Shown in pieces: positions 35,055-46,921 of a stretch of DNA of 64,000 nt. Position 1 is the stretch's first letter, and each line of letters starts with the position of its first letter. Origin of the DNA: Vigna angularis. Lineage: Eukaryota > Streptophyta > Magnoliopsida > Fabales > Fabaceae. The position numbers were made by a program, and so were the translations under genes. Under the pieces are notes generated by a model. That model was not told the DNA's origin. It worked only from the letters and a program-made list of their open reading frames with translations, and ran no database searches. The stretch spans positions 35,086,077 to 35,150,076 of the forward strand of contig NC_068973.1 in assembly GCF_016808095.1 (NCBI RefSeq), written 5' to 3'.

Positions 35055-35059
35055 TATTG

Positions 35060-37091
35060 TAGTTAAAGGCCAACATAAAAACTCAGTTCCTATTCATAAA
35101 ACCAACTATCCAACATCAATTCACACGACTCTATCCAAACATCTCATTCGAATCTCTCAAATGGCTTAAACAACAACATACATTTAAGCATTGCTTTCAG
35201 AAGACATATTGAATAAACTCATAAGACTTTACACCTATTATGCTTATTATCAATCCTCCTTATTAAACATTCTCTTTCTCAAATCATGACAAGGTTGTTA
35301 ACTTCACTAGTTCCCTTGATATGGTTCTCTTTCGTATCAAATTGTCTTCCTTGTGGAGCTTCATTCAACTCTGACCACCTAATTATCTTCATTTATATGA
35401 GTAAGATACTAGTAGAGTTATGGGATAGTCTCACATAACAAATCTCCTTCAAGACACCTTGACTCACCTAAAATTAACATTTTTTCTTGAAAATAACTAA
35501 TTTGATTACTAATATCATACAATGTTTCAGATACATTCATACATTAAAAAACATATTACAATCAAACCACAATTACAAAGAGTGCAAGGTTACAAAAGAG
35601 TTATATAGCAAATTTAAAATCAAATCAATTAAGAAAAACTTTTCACAAAATTGCTACCCAACGAAATGTTGTCATCGTCTAACATCACCAAGTTAGTATA
35701 TAATCTTTGCGCCCAACCTAACTTAATTACTGTCCAACAGAAAAATCCTTAAAACTTATACCAACAATTTTCGTAGTAACACATGCTTAACTTGTGATTA
35801 GTGGTAATTGTAACAAAAACTTAAAATAGACATTTTAAAATGTTTCTTCTAATTCATAATTTGATATATAAATTTTACCATAAATTTAACGAAAAACTTA
35901 GATTATTTTAAAAAAATTTAAAGTTAGATTGAACTAAATAAAATTAAAAAATTTAATTATTTTTTATAAAATTTAGAGAAAAAAAAGGACTTTAACCTGG
36001 CTATATAATAACAAATGAACACACAGTTTTGCAATTAATAAATACTTAGAAGAGGGAAAAGTAAAACAGGGATGAAGTTTCTTCCTGTTTTTACTTTTAA
36101 TTATATTCATTTATTAATTTTAATTATTTAATTTAATTTTTGTTAACACGTTACCACCAGAGTTAAATTAAACTATAAATAATAAAATTCATTATCAGCC
36201 ATCTAACTTATAATATGTAAAAGATAATAAAATTTAACAATGAACTGATGTAGATTTTCATCACTCCGCGTAAAGGGTAGCACGAGGTGGTGACACCATT
36301 AGAACAAACGAGGTGGTGTCAAAAACAGCTCAAATTGAAGGAGGTAAACTTTAATAAAATTATATACAGTATATTAAAAATATTATAGTAAATTGTTTAT
36401 ATTAAAACCTGATAGTAAATTTTTCATATATTTTACATTTAAATAAACTCATGCAACATGCTATTACACCTATATTTAAATCAATGATTTAATTATAAAT
36501 AACGTTGAAGTTTTAGGTAGTTAAGTTTTATTGTCTAATCAAATTAATTATAAAATATTAAAACTATAAGTCCTTGTTTTGATAAAGTAACATTTTGAAC
36601 TGGATTACTTTTCATATTCCACCTAATGATTTTCATATAAATTATCTACAACGTGTCTTTATTTTTTAGTTTTTACAAAGCAACTTTATTTTGAAGTTTT
36701 TGTCATGAACATGTTAATAACTTTACATTAAAATCAAATTTTATTTTATTTTCAATAGTGCCAACAAAATAATTTTAAAATTTTAGAAAAAGTATATGAA
36801 TTATTATAATAATACGATATTATTTTAAAATTTATCTACTTTAGAATTTTAATTATTTATATTATTACGGCAATTATATTATTAATTTGAAAACGAAGGT
36901 AAACGCTGTCGTTTAACTCTGGCGCAACTCAATTTATAAAGAAAAAAAAGAAAAAACTGAACCCTAAGGCCTATTAGTTTTGCAATCTAGCTGAACGGGG
37001 ATTTCCTCTGTGCAACTGCATTTTCTTCCCCTTTCCACAGCAGCGATTTAGAGTTTAAATCATAGAGATTTAATCTTTTTTGTTCGCAGAT
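35060..37091. other. AT-rich intergenic DNA
   Basis: No gene or element boundary recognised. The right edge is the probable promoter and leader of the LAMMER kinase gene. Confidence 0.5.
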
Positions 37092-37106
37092 ATGTTCGAT
37101 TATTAA
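37092..37106 (+). promoter_or_regulatory. Short uORF in the kinase gene leader
   Basis: ATG TTC GAT TAT TAA, four codons, ending 23 bp before the main ATG at 37130. If the transcript starts further upstream this could reduce initiation. It is only potential regulation; the cap site is unknown. Confidence 0.4.
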
Positions 37107-37129
37107 TTCGTTCCTTCGAAAATAATCAC

Positions 37130-40100
37130 ATGGAAAGGGAACGTACGCGGAAACGCCCTCGTCTCGCATGGGACGTAGCCCCTCCCACAGTGCCCGAGGT
37201 AGGGTTCTTTCAATTTCCCAATTCGGGTTGGATTAGGGTTTCGTATTCAAGTGTATATGCTCAGCTCTTACATTGTTCAATGTAGCCTCAACTGGCTCTG
37301 CCGGTACCTGGTGACGAAGGAATTGAAAGAAAGCACGCTTCACCTCCAAGAAGGGACGACGATCGCGAAGGACATTATGTCTTCAATCTTGGCGAAAATC
37401 TCACTCCTAGATGTAATTCTTTTAGTGCTAAGGATTTCTAGTAATTTAATTGTCCTATTTAGATGAATTTGAAAAATCAGATTAATTCAGGTTAAAATTT
37501 TAATTTTATTTATCTTGTAAAAAAAAGCAAATATTAATCTGTTGGATTTTGTCATAACTAATGCAATACTGGTGGGTTTTCTTTTTGTGCTAATATATTT
37601 TTTTTTCATTTTTAAACAGATAAAATCCTCGGCAAGATGGGTGAAGGTTAGCGGTCAAGTGTCCTCTCAATACAAAAGATTTTAATTTTTTTGTCACTGT
37701 GCTTGTGTCATTCAGCATGTTGCTAGTGCTGTAGGCACATTTGGTCGGGTATTGGAATGTTGGGACCGCCAAAGTAGAGAATATGTGGCTGTCAAGGTGG
37801 TTAGAAGCATACGGAAATATCGAGATGCAGCCATGCTCGAGGTTGACGTGCTTCAACATCTAGCAAAGAACGATAGAGGAAACTCACGGTATGAATCCTA
37901 AGGAGTAAACTGGATACTAGAATTTGTTTATTGCTCATTGCTTATCCTAACAGGGGATGATTAGTATTTATTTCATTCTGTATACTATTTGCAGATGTGT
38001 GCAGATCCGAAATTGGTTTGATTACAGAAATCACATATGCATTGTAAGTATGCTTATTGTATTTCTTTTAAAAATTTCATTTCCTTGATTTACTACATTC
38101 AAAAAGTTTATTTTGAGAAAATTGATGGAGTAGGAGATGCTTTATTACTTTTAAGAGGTGGGGATGAGGAGGGGTTAATTTTTTGAGAATGGATGGAATG
38201 CTTGAAATTTTAAATTAATCTGGATTTAGTTTTTTTTTCTCTAGTGCTATGTGCATGCCTCTTTGTTCTCTGGTCTTCTTGTTCTTTGGGAAGGATAAGT
38301 GATTGATCCTCATTCATCTTGCAAATGAATGAATGTTAAGTTCTTCACCTATAGTGTTTTCATTTATGTCCGTGTGGGCTTTATTCATGGATTTGATAAC
38401 TGAGCAGAAACATTCCTTTCAATGCATTTTAATGGTGTTATCAGGTCTTTGAGAAGCTTGGACCAAGCTTATTTGATTTTCTAAAGAGAAATAAATACTG
38501 CCCATTCCCTGTGGATCTTGTTCGGGAATTTGGACGACAGCTTTTGGAATCTGTAGCATGTCTGTGGATTATTCTTGGCCTTCAGTTTATTTCTCTTGTT
38601 TCATTCCTAAGTCTCTTGCTTACTTATCAAACCATGGCTTCCCTTGGCCTGCTTTCTTTTTCCAGGGATACAGTGTATCTTAGTTGTGTCGGCTTACTTT
38701 AACTTTTTCTTATTCTTTATCATATTCAGATATGCATGAACTACGCCTAATCCACACTGATCTGAAGCCAGAAAATATTCTTCTGGTTTCTTCTGAATAT
38801 GTAAAGCTACCTAGCTATAAGGTATTTGACATTTTTGGATGGAAACTTAATAATGTTTGTAGACTCAGTTATAATATATTTAAGGAAAATAATTGGATTG
38901 GTACAGAGAGTTTCCTCAGATGAAACGCAGTTCAGGTGCTTGCCCAAGTCTAGTGCTATTAAGCTGATTGATTTTGGTAGTACTGCATATGATAATCAGA
39001 ATCATAGCTCCATTGTTTCTACAAGGCATTACAGAGCCCCTGAGATTATTCTAGGTAATGTTGAAATGTTGTCAATTTGTACGTTTTCAAACTTCCAGGG
39101 GAAACATTGTTTGTAACTTTATATTATCCTGAACTTTTTGTTCACCGTATTGGCTGGCAAATCCTCTGCACTGTAGTAAAATACTTTTACAGTGTTTCTC
39201 TCATTATTTTGCATGCTTTATGATGTATTGTCTTGCACTAACTTTTGGTACCCCTTGTTTCACGTGTACATTGGATAATTTTCTACCTTGTCCTTAAGTG
39301 GACTGCTTGTTTGGATCTTTTCTGAGGTAGATGGTGTGAGGTATGATAAAAAAATCTGGAGGGCCAAATCTAGTCGTGATCTGATGTAATGAGGTCATCA
39401 GAGACTGCTATATGGGTTATTCACATGATTGAGTATTGTCTGACCAAATAAAATTAGACTGCCGGAAACTGTAGCATATAATGTGTTCTTGTTAATGTAT
39501 TCTCACTGGCATCTTTAATTATAATTGCAGGTCTAGGCTGGTCATATCCATGTGATCTGTGGAGTGTTGGATGTATTCTTATTGAACTATGCACGGTTTG
39601 TTTTCCATCTATCAATATATATTAGGTGTGACTTGTATCTGGAACAACTAGTCTCAGGGTCTAAATGTGTGGAACTTTTGTCAGGGTGAGGCGTTGTTTC
39701 AGACTCATGAAAACTTGGAGCATCTGGCAATGATGGAAAGAGTTTTGGGACCTATTCCAGAGCCCATGATTCGAAGGTCCAAGTAAGTTGCGAATTTATA
39801 GATTTTTTTTCTTAAATTTCCCTTTCCGTGAATGTCTGTGAAAACAAAAGGCGGAACCATTTACACATAACGACTTCAATACGTAGTAAGGGCGCAGAAA
39901 AGTATTTCAAGCGTGGATCAAGACTAAGATGGCCTGAAGGAGCTATTTCCAGAGAGAGCATCAATGCAGTAAAGAAGCTTGGTCATCTGAAGGTTTGTTA
40001 TGTTTTCTACTGCCTGCCTTATCAGATTCCGGGTTGAATCTTCAATTAATTAGTTGGTTGTAATGACCTATAATTATTCTTAATGTAGGATATTGTATCT

Positions 40101-40226
40101 CGAAGTGTGGACTCTTCAAGGTCCTCTTTAACTGACTTGTTACATGGGTTATTGTCATATGACCCAACCAAACGGTTAACCGCTCTTCAAGCGCTCGATC
40201 ATCCCTTCTTTAGGAATCCAACCTGA
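37130..40226 (+). CDS. AFC3: LAMMER dual-specificity kinase (AFC3-like), twelve exons
   Basis: Exons: 37130-37198, 37286-37412, 37620-37646, 37735-37888, 37995-38043, 38445-38559, 38730-38821, 38907-39054, 39531-39595, 39685-39782, 39887-39992 and 40089-40226. They total 1188 nt, or 395 residues, with frame kept at all GT-AG borders. The basic N-terminus is [15 protein letters not shown]. The Gly-rich loop GEGTFGRV is at 73-80, the ATP lysine K95 in VAVK, the catalytic loop HTDLKPEN at 189-196 (D191), DFG at 233-235 and the signature [12 protein letters not shown] at 294-305. LAMMER/CLK kinases phosphorylate SR splicing factors in the nucleus. The length is close to the roughly 400 residues of Arabidopsis AFC3, and the short N-terminus favours AFC3 over AFC1/2. 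Exon 11's acceptor follows GTAG and is the least certain border. Confidence 0.94.
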
Positions 40227-41578
40227 GAAAAGCATATTAGGAATCCAACTTGAGAAGCATGTTTGGGAATGACTTCCATGGTAGAGATTGTCAGTTGCAC
40301 AGGCTATAACTTTGAATGTATCTTATTTATTTATTAGTTATAGCAATGGTTCAATCGTGGTTAAAATGTACTTTAATTTTATCCTTCTTTGTTTTCACCG
40401 TCATATTTTAAAATTAGGATTAAATCTTAATTGTTTTTTTTTTTTTAAATTTTCAAACCCACTTTATGTGCAGTGTGAAAACTCTACCAGCATAAGTATA
40501 AACCCACCTCAGCTTAAGTATAAACCTAATCAGGTGGGTAACGCAAATTTGTTGTGCGTTGAAGTATGCGAAAATGAGCAGGCCAAAGCCTTCCGGGAAG
40601 GGAATGAATTCAGTATCGAAATAACGAGTGTTTGTTTTGATTGGACGACAAATCTGTCACATTCAGATTTCGAGTGATGATTTGGTTTTAAAGATTTTAA
40701 CCTTAAATTTTATAATTTGTATGATTTTTCTAAATGTAGATAATTTTTATTCATAACTATAAAAAGAAGATTTTGTTTTAGTATTATTATTATTATTATT
40801 ATTTATTTAAACAAGTGTTTGTAATATGATTTCTATCCGTTTTCATCCCTCTATCATATTCAAAACTAGAAAATAAACAAAAGAAAGGCCAACCATACTT
40901 TTAGGAATCTCAATTACAGAATAAAGAAAATGAAATTTGATGGTAAAGTACGAAGCTAAATTACAAAATAAAAAAATTTCTTATGGTAAAAGAACATAAA
41001 ATAAGAGATGACTCCCTTACAAAATTCCTTTATAATCTCGCCTTTCACACATTTCATGTTGAATTTACAAACGACACAATATGAACGAACCTCCCTTTCC
41101 TCTACTTAGTCGTTTATATATAACTCATTAACCTTATGTAACTACTCAATATAATAAGGGTAGTAAGTAACTCCCCTTCTTTCTAATAGTCACTTGTAAT
41201 TGGACATAACAGTGACAATTGAAGGATGGTGGCATTATTGACTTATTCAACATAGAATTCAGACTAGATTGATCCAAATTACACTATCAATATTTTTCAA
41301 TGATGTAACAATTCCAAATTAATTTTCAGAAGAAATTAAATTTTCATCCCTACTTATTTCATCGACATATTTTCTATCAGTGAAGATGACCGTAATTTTT
41401 GCGTCTACTATTATTTTATTATTTTTAAAAGTTCAAGAAATCATCTGATTGTATTTTTATTCTGTTTTATGTTTCCATTTTAGGGAATAGAAGTGCAAGA
41501 ACTTCAGTTTGCTGCAATATATGCCAATAGGGCGAGAGCCAGAAGTTGATTCAATTTGGTTATAATTCTTGTATCATT
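40227..41578. other. Intergenic between kinase and PPR gene
   Basis: The 3' UTR of the kinase at the left and the 3' flank of the minus-strand PPR gene at the right (convergent arrangement). A 129-codon ORF at 40288-40677 has no recognisable domain. A short (ATT)n run lies near 40785-40805. Confidence 0.5.
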
Positions 41579-43636
41579 TCACCAGTAATCTCCACATGAA
41601 CAGAAGCCGTTCTCAAATCTGTGAAACCTATTTGCATCTCTCACCACAAAAACAATCTTCAAAACCTTTGACAAACCCTTGATGAATGCATGACAATCCC
41701 CACAAACCCTCAAGTTCTTGAAAATCCTAATCACCCTTTCTACTTTCAGTCCCCGTCTAACCAAAACCAACCCAATAGCCAATTTCTCGCTATGAACCCT
41801 CAAACTTTCTACTTTTGACTCCTCTTCAACATCATGCAAGGAAAAATTTACACCATGAACATACCCCATTTCATCCTTTACCCTCTTCTCCACTTCTTTC
41901 AATACTTCATGAATTTCCCCTATGAGTGGATGCATGCCATCTCCATTATAAAAAATATGAATTTCCTTGTCTATCTCCACCCAACTGCGTCCTGCTTCTT
42001 TCTTCAATCCCTTTCTCTTCGCGGTTTCTCTAAGTTTCTCACTCTCTTTCCAATACCCTCCAGCAGCATACATGTTTGAAAAAATGACATAGTTGGCTGG
42101 ATGATTACCATCCAATCTCATAAGTATTTCTCCCACTTGTTTCCCCATTTCCACATCTGCATGCATTCTACAAGCACTAAGAAGTGTTTGCCATATGCCC
42201 ACATTTGGCTTTAGGGGCATTTTCTCAATGAGATCCTTTGCATCCTTTAAGAGTCCACCTCGTCCAAGGAGATCAACCATGCAAGCATAATGCTCTACTT
42301 GAGGTTTGATTTGCTGGTTGTTACATAAACTAGAGAAGTATTTTTTACCTTCTTTGATGAGTCCAGAATGGCTGCAAGCTGTGAGAACAGCTAAGTAAGT
42401 CACACTATCAGGTTCTATTCCGTTCACTTGCATTTGGTTAAACAGTTCAATTGCCTTGTTCCCAATACCGTGTTTCCCATAACCAGTGATCATAACGGTC
42501 CATGAAACCACATTTCTTGCTAGCATCTCTCTGAAAAGTGCATCTGCCTCATCTATTAGTCCGCATTTCATGTACATATCCAGCACTGAATTAGCCACAG
42601 ACATTTCCAATAAACCATACGGCACTTTTATGGCATAACCATGCATTTGCTTCCCTTGCTCTGCAAGAGCAAAATCAGCAAATACTCCTATGAGACTCGA
42701 GAGTACAAATCCATCCATTCTATGTCTGCTCTCTCTCAACTCCCTAAACAAGTCCATTGCTTCTGCCAAATTATCTTCTTGTGCATAACCAAGAATTAGT
42801 GTGCTCCAAGACATCACACTCTTCTCTTCACTTCGATGGAACACCCTCCTAGCTTCAGCCATGCGCCTGCATTTAACATACAGATCAACCAAAGCACCTG
42901 CAACAGCTGATTCAGCCAAGTAAGGAAATCCATGTCTGATTAACGCAGCATGGATTTGCATTCCTTCTCCCACTGCACCAGCACAATTACACGCCTTCAA
43001 CGAGCTTGAATATGTATATCCATCTGGAACTTCCCCATTCACTTGCATTTCCCGAAATAGACTCAAAGCCTCTCCACCATTGCCATCGTTGCAGTACCCA
43101 GCAATCATTACATTCCAACTTATAACATTTCTCTCTGTCAGAGTGTTGAACACTTGCGCTGCCTCCCTAACCATCCCACACTTGGAATACATGTCCATCG
43201 TAGAATTGCCCACAACAGGTACCCAATCAAAATTAGATTTTGCACAAAAGCCATGTATCTGCATCCCATTCTGAGCGATTCCCAAAATCCCAGATGCTTT
43301 AAGACTCGTGGATAGTGTGAATTCATTTGGCCTAACATCTGAACGACCCATTTTAGAAAACAAAAGCAAAGAGGCTCTGGCATCACCATTTTGCAGATAT
43401 CCACACATTAAAGCCGTCCAAGACACTACATTTCTCTGAGACATTCGAACAAACACCGAACAAGCCAAATCCATGGTACCACATTTTGAGTACATATCTA
43501 TAAGATCATTGTTCAAAACCAGATCAAGTCTAAACCCTAGTTTCTCCACAACCCCATGTGCTTGCTTTCCCTGACCAAGCAAACGACGCTTCGAACACTT
43601 GTTCAGAATCTTACTCAATAGTCGACCCTCGCTCAT
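41579..43636 (-). CDS. PLS-class PPR protein with DYW domain (At3g15130-like)
   Basis: Intronless, 685 residues from the ATG at 43636 (MSEGRLLSKILNKCSKRRLL). It carries a long series of PLS-type PPR repeats with signatures such as NDLIDMYSKCG, VVSWTALMCGYLQNG and NSVLDMYMKCGLIDEA, then E/E+ motifs and a DYW deaminase domain. The deaminase has HSE at 615-617, CGDC at 645-648 and the terminal CGDYW. DYW PPR proteins perform C-to-U RNA editing in mitochondria or plastids. From memory the closest Arabidopsis protein is At3g15130, whose length (about 689) supports this start. The frame is also open for 76 codons upstream (an ATG at 43864), but that part is antisense to the neighbouring PPR gene and looks like a shadow. 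No clear transit peptide is visible from the chosen start. Confidence 0.92.
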   Translation of the reverse strand: MSEGRLLSKILNKCSKRRLLGQGKQAHGVVEKLGFRLDLVLNNDLIDMYSKCGTMDLACSVFVRMSQRNVVSWTALMCGYLQNGDARASLLLFSKMGRSDVRPNEFTLSTSLKASGILGIAQNGMQIHGFCAKSNFDWVPVVGNSTMDMYSKCGMVREAAQVFNTLTERNVISWNVMIAGYCNDGNGGEALSLFREMQVNGEVPDGYTYSSSLKACNCAGAVGEGMQIHAALIRHGFPYLAESAVAGALVDLYVKCRRMAEARRVFHRSEEKSVMSWSTLILGYAQEDNLAEAMDLFRELRESRHRMDGFVLSSLIGVFADFALAEQGKQMHGYAIKVPYGLLEMSVANSVLDMYMKCGLIDEADALFREMLARNVVSWTVMITGYGKHGIGNKAIELFNQMQVNGIEPDSVTYLAVLTACSHSGLIKEGKKYFSSLCNNQQIKPQVEHYACMVDLLGRGGLLKDAKDLIEKMPLKPNVGIWQTLLSACRMHADVEMGKQVGEILMRLDGNHPANYVIFSNMYAAGGYWKESEKLRETAKRKGLKKEAGRSWVEIDKEIHIFYNGDGMHPLIGEIHEVLKEVEKRVKDEMGYVHGVNFSLHDVEEESKVESLRVHSEKLAIGLVLVRRGLKVERVIRIFKNLRVCGDCHAFIKGLSKVLKIVFVVRDANRFHRFENGFCSCGDYW

Positions 43637-43638
43637 CG

Positions 43639-45279
43639 ATGGGAGTAAGAGAATTAGAAAACCGTTTTGTCGCAACCCTGAGAACCTGCTCGAAAATCGC
43701 GGAACTGAAGAAGCTTCACGCTCACATCGTGAAGTTATCACTGTCACAGAGCAACTTTTTGGCCACCAAAATGTTGGATCTGTGCGACAACTTGGGTCAC
43801 GTGGATTACGCGACCTTGATATTCCAAAACCTAGAGGACCCAAACGTGTTCTCTTACAACGCAATAATCAGAACCTGCACTCATAATCACAAATATTCTC
43901 TAGCAATTTATGTTTTCAAAGAAATGCTGAGACATGCAACGAAATCAGCACTGCCAGACAAATTCACGATCCCTTTTGTGATAAAGTCGTGTGCAGGCAT
44001 TCCGTGTCGTCGTCTCGGGCAGCAAGTTCACGCGCAAGTGTGCAAGTTTGGACCCAAGTCGCACGCAATAACAGATAACGCGCTGATTGATATGTACACG
44101 AAGTCTGGCGATTTGAAAGGTGCATACCAAGTGTTTGAGGAAATGACTGAGAGAGACGCAGTTTCGTGGAATAGTTTAATCTCGGGGCACGCGAGGCTGG
44201 GGCAGATGAAGAGTGCGAGGGAAGCGTTTAATGAAATGCCTTGTAGGACAATCGTGTCTTGGACGACTATGATTAATGGGTATACCAAAGCAGGGTGTTC
44301 TGTGGATGCGTTAGAGATTTTTCGCGGGATGCAAGTGGTGGGTATTGAGCCTGATGAGATAAGTGTTATATCTGTTCTGCCGGCGTGTGCACAGCTTGGG
44401 GCTCTTGAAGTTGGGAAGTGGATTCACAAATACTCGGAGAAAAGTGGGTTTTTGAAGAAGACTGCGGTGTGCAATGCACTGATTGAAATGTATGCTAAAT
44501 GTGGCTGCATTGATGAAGCTTTGGAGTTGTTTTATCAGATGGTTGGGAAGGATGTGATTTGTTGGAGTACCATGATTGGGGGACTGGCGAATCATGGAAA
44601 AGGGTATGAAGCAATTCGAGTTTTTGAAGATATGCAGAATGCAGGAGTGGCTCCTAATGGGGTAACATTTGTTGGTGTTTTGTCAGCTTGTGTTCATGCA
44701 GGGCTGTGGAAGGAGGGGTTGAGATATTTTGATGTTATGAGGGTGGATCACCATTTAGAGCCAGAGATTGAGCACTATGGTTGCCTAGTTGATCTTCTAG
44801 GACGCTGGGGACGGCTTCATGAGGCTCTTGACACAATAATGAAGATGCCAATGCAACCAGACTCCAGGATATGGAACACTTTGTTGAGCTCTTGCAGGAT
44901 TCATCGCAATCTTGAGATTGCTGTTGTTGCCATGGAACAGCTTTTGGAGCTTGAGCCTGAAGAGTCTGGAAACTATGTGTTGCTTGCTAACATATATGCA
45001 GAACTTGGGAAGTGGGAAGGTGTTTCAAATGTTAGGAAACTCATCAGAAGCAAGAGGATAAAGAAAACACCGGGGAGTAGCTTGATTGAGGTTAATAATA
45101 TAGTTCAGGAATTTGTATCCGGTGACGATACAAAGCCCTTTTCACAAGATGTTTTCACGATCCTAGAAGGGCTGACTTTACACCAAACTACAGCCAGTGA
45201 CTTCATGGAGTTTGTGGAAGAAGATGCAGGCCAAGGCCAACTTTACAGAAAATTACCACTTTTTAATCAATTTCTATAA
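43639..45279 (+). CDS. PLS-class PPR protein, E subgroup (At2g20540/MEF21-like)
   Basis: Intronless, 546 residues from the ATG at 43639 (MGVRELENRFVATLRTCSKI). PLS-type PPR repeats throughout: for example NALIDMYTKSGDLKGAYQVF, VSWTTMINGYTKAGC and NALIEMYAKCGCIDEALELF. It ends in E/E+ motifs with ...KTPGSSLIEVNNIVQEF and no DYW domain. E-class PPR proteins choose C-to-U editing sites in organelle RNA and borrow a DYW-bearing partner. Sequence and length recall Arabidopsis At2g20540 (MEF21, mitochondrial editing); this is from memory without alignment. An upstream in-frame ATG at 43558 would lie antisense in the neighbouring PPR gene and is not favoured. The start codon is 2 bp from that of the divergent gene. 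Confidence 0.92.
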   Translation: MGVRELENRFVATLRTCSKIAELKKLHAHIVKLSLSQSNFLATKMLDLCDNLGHVDYATLIFQNLEDPNVFSYNAIIRTCTHNHKYSLAIYVFKEMLRHATKSALPDKFTIPFVIKSCAGIPCRRLGQQVHAQVCKFGPKSHAITDNALIDMYTKSGDLKGAYQVFEEMTERDAVSWNSLISGHARLGQMKSAREAFNEMPCRTIVSWTTMINGYTKAGCSVDALEIFRGMQVVGIEPDEISVISVLPACAQLGALEVGKWIHKYSEKSGFLKKTAVCNALIEMYAKCGCIDEALELFYQMVGKDVICWSTMIGGLANHGKGYEAIRVFEDMQNAGVAPNGVTFVGVLSACVHAGLWKEGLRYFDVMRVDHHLEPEIEHYGCLVDLLGRWGRLHEALDTIMKMPMQPDSRIWNTLLSSCRIHRNLEIAVVAMEQLLELEPEESGNYVLLANIYAELGKWEGVSNVRKLIRSKRIKKTPGSSLIEVNNIVQEFVSGDDTKPFSQDVFTILEGLTLHQTTASDFMEFVEEDAGQGQLYRKLPLFNQFL

Positions 45280-46153
45280 TAAATTATTTATTCAGTTCTC
45301 TTAAAATACTTGTCATTGATTTTCATTCCTCGAAAATATTATATTAGTGTTTCGAGTCCTAATATTTGTTTTATAATAATAGATTAGTTATATCTATTTT
45401 ATAAAATTTTGAAACTTTTTTAGATTAAACATGTTTGTGTTAGATTTTTATCCAGATTGCAAAGAAAAATATTACATGAAATTTTAATAAAATTATTTCA
45501 TGTGTTTGGCAAAGTAACCTTTTTAATAGTTTTCATCTTAGAGATACATATATTAGAGTTTTTAAAATAATATAGTTAAAAAAAATTATATTTTACCAAA
45601 GTAACAATAAAAAGCTTTTACAGATATATTTTTTGAAACTTTTTTGTTCAACACATAATTAATTAAGGTTATATAATACTACAGATATTCAATTTTGAAG
45701 AAAAAAAAGGATAAATGTTTTACCCAAATTAAAATTTCCCAATTTTAGAATAACTCAACATATTTAATCATAAAATAATTTAATTTGATATTTGTATTTT
45801 TGTTCCAATTTAGTAAGATAACACACCCAAATCGAATTTAATTTACCCGAGAATTTCAGAAGGCGTTCAATTTGCAGAAGGGATGACCCATATTGGTGGC
45901 AAATTTGAACGAACCAAAACTGTCACTGTGACAAAATCAAATGGTTCAGTCACGAACTACAACACTCCTGTTTAATATCGCATAAGTTCAGTTAAATAAA
46001 AATGAAAATACGCAGACACATTCGTATAAAAGATGGTAAAGGCCATGTGATCCTTGTGAAGCCCACTTTATACCACTAACGCAGCAATTTCAATCATGTT
46101 GCAAGCTTTTTTTTCACTTCCAATAGCAGCACACTAGGTTAGGCAGCAGAAGT
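45280..46153. other. Intergenic between PPR gene and methyltransferase gene
   Basis: Convergent 3' ends of the PPR gene and the tRNA methyltransferase. AT-rich; nothing else recognised. Confidence 0.5.
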
Positions 46154-46921
46154 TTAGGATGTTTGATCGGATGGCACAATACGTCTGAATACAGCCTGGA
46201 AAGTTTGTCCCCCATTTCTAGCTACCTTTTGGCCTTCTTCAGTTGCAGAGTTCAAGAGCTTAACAACTGGATCTGCCTCAAGTTCTTTCTTAGTCAGGGC
46301 TTCGAACATAGGATGATTCTCCAGACAAGACTTCATCCAGTCTCCGAGCTCTTCTACATCGGTTATTGTATATATAATTCCACCAACCTCAAGAACATAA
46401 GCATACTCATCTAGCAAGAACGGACTTATAACTCTGCGGCGATGATTCTTCTCTTTAAAATGAGGATCAGGAAACAAGAAAAACATCTTTGAGAGCTGTC
46501 CTTTCCCAAAGTAATTGGGAATGTATTTCATGGAGTTAGTTCGCACCACAGAAACGTTTTGGTATTGACCTGGATTTGCTACCCTTAAAGATGAAATTCG
46601 TTCCTTGACATACTCAGTAACTTTATCCCTAAGTTCCATTCCAATCATCAATGTTTCTGGGAACAGAGTTGAAAGGCTTATGAGCAGCCCTCCAAAACCA
46701 CAACCAACATCAGCAAATTGAATCCTTTTGGAACTATCAGCTTGACCAGCCGAGGGAAAGAGCTGAGGGTAATGGAGGGAATAATCAACATGGCTGGGTG
46801 ATATTGACACAGGGAAGTGAGAGTCACTCAGTGGATTGCTGTGTGCTCGTGCACGATAGAAGCGCTTTCGAGGCAATCCAGTTGACTTGCTGATAGTTGG
46901 ATTTACTTCGTTCTTGGACAT
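46154..46921 (-). CDS. tRNA (guanine-N7-)-methyltransferase (TrmB/METTL1 family)
   Basis: Single-exon minus-strand CDS of 255 residues, beginning MSKNEVNPTISKSTGLPRKR. The S-adenosylmethionine motif DVGCGFGG is at residues 71-78. The family signature FFLFPDPHFKEKNHRRR is at about 147-163. The C-terminal part holds the TDVEELGDWM segment typical of TrmB-type enzymes. The enzyme makes m7G46 in the variable loop of tRNAs, usually with a WD-repeat partner (Trm82/WDR4) in eukaryotes. The length is normal for the cytosolic/nuclear plant form, and no transit peptide is evident. The spaced leader exon it may have upstream (48060-48180 looks transcribed) is not proved. Confidence 0.95.
   Translation of the reverse strand: MSKNEVNPTISKSTGLPRKRFYRARAHSNPLSDSHFPVSISPSHVDYSLHYPQLFPSAGQADSSKRIQFADVGCGFGGLLISLSTLFPETLMIGMELRDKVTEYVKERISSLRVANPGQYQNVSVVRTNSMKYIPNYFGKGQLSKMFFLFPDPHFKEKNHRRRVISPFLLDEYAYVLEVGGIIYTITDVEELGDWMKSCLENHPMFEALTKKELEADPVVKLLNSATEEGQKVARNGGQTFQAVFRRIVPSDQTS

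Noticed and set aside
40288..40677. 129-codon ORF downstream of the LAMMER kinase
   Set aside because: Starts in AT-rich 3' flank, no domain, no splice link to the kinase; kept as intergenic.
43558..43638. 27-codon N-terminal extension of the plus-strand PPR gene
   Set aside because: Antisense to the neighbour's coding sequence, and remembered relatives begin at the position of the ATG at 43639.
43637..43864. 76-codon N-terminal extension of the minus-strand PPR gene
   Set aside because: It is exactly antisense to the other PPR gene's 5' coding part, and the shorter start gives the expected family length. A transit peptide there cannot be fully excluded.
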